From the NCBI GenBank assembly GCA_015487405.1, contig WFPV01000097.1, positions 1 through 5,007 on the forward strand: a stretch of 5,007 bases of DNA. The letters are read 5' to 3'. Below are positions 4,941-5,007 of this stretch, piece by piece (the first letter of the stretch is position 1; every line of letters begins with the position of its first letter). Origin of the DNA: Aquifex sp. (GTDB taxonomy: Bacteria > Aquificota > Aquificia > Aquificales > Aquificaceae). The position numbers and the translations under genes were made by a program. The notes beneath the pieces are model-generated. The model saw only the letters and a list, made by a program, of their open reading frames with translations. It did no database searches and was not told where the DNA came from.

Positions 4941-5002
4941 AATTTCCCGTCGACCTTCAATCTTGCAAAAAACCCGGCGGGTCGACGGATTCTTACAAAA
5001 TC
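4941..5002. repeat. Dispersed GTCGAC-type repeat, right copy
   Basis: This is the partner of the copy at 277-336, in the same orientation. It holds two GTCGAC half-sites 32 bp apart (4949 and 4981), each followed by a similar tract (AATCTTGCAAAA and ATTCTTACAAAA). It also contains a perfect 9-bp inverted repeat, CCGTCGACC (4947-4955) and GGTCGACGG (4980-4988), with a 24-nt loop. It lies about 25 bp upstream of the array promoter. It reaches the window edge, so more units may follow outside. Its function is unknown. Confidence 0.6.
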
Positions 5003-5007
5003 TACAC

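Overview
The window looks like chromosomal DNA from a thermophilic bacterium of the Aquificaceae, close to Aquifex but probably not A. aeolicus itself. The basis is the TatC sequence, which closely resembles the A. aeolicus TatC as I remember it, the Lys/Glu-rich proteins, tight gene packing with overlapping genes, and moderate GC. No database search was possible, so the taxon is an inference.

Layout. Positions 1-221 hold a frameshifted fossil of an IS1-type (InsA-like) transposase on the minus strand. Positions 222-394 have no gene. They carry one copy of a GTCGAC-containing dispersed repeat and a good sigma70-type promoter. The plus-strand pair tatB-like/tatC follows (395-1460) and encodes part of the twin-arginine protein export machinery. 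It ends tail-to-tail with a minus-strand gene for an unrecognised helical protein (1457-1870).

The rest is a compact minus-strand operon, read right to left: holB (clamp-loader delta prime), ricT (PSP1-domain iron-sulfur protein), a short RlmN/Cfr-type radical SAM protein, and a 36-residue single-pass membrane protein that the larger genes hide. The unknown helical gene may be its last member. The holB-ricT pairing matches the holB-yaaT order known in Bacillus. The ricT and radical SAM genes overlap their upstream neighbours, which suggests translational coupling.

Upstream of holB (4711-4868) are three copies of a 30-nt hairpin-forming repeat separated by 39 and 37 nt, which I read as a small orphan CRISPR-like array. 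On its right is a near-consensus minus-strand promoter. Its last, degenerate repeat is followed by a run of U in the minus-strand transcript, so it resembles an intrinsic terminator. A second copy of the GTCGAC dispersed repeat lies just beyond, at the right edge. The two copies of this element, one at each end of the window, and the self-terminating mini-array are the least explained parts of the region. No cas gene, rRNA or tRNA is visible.
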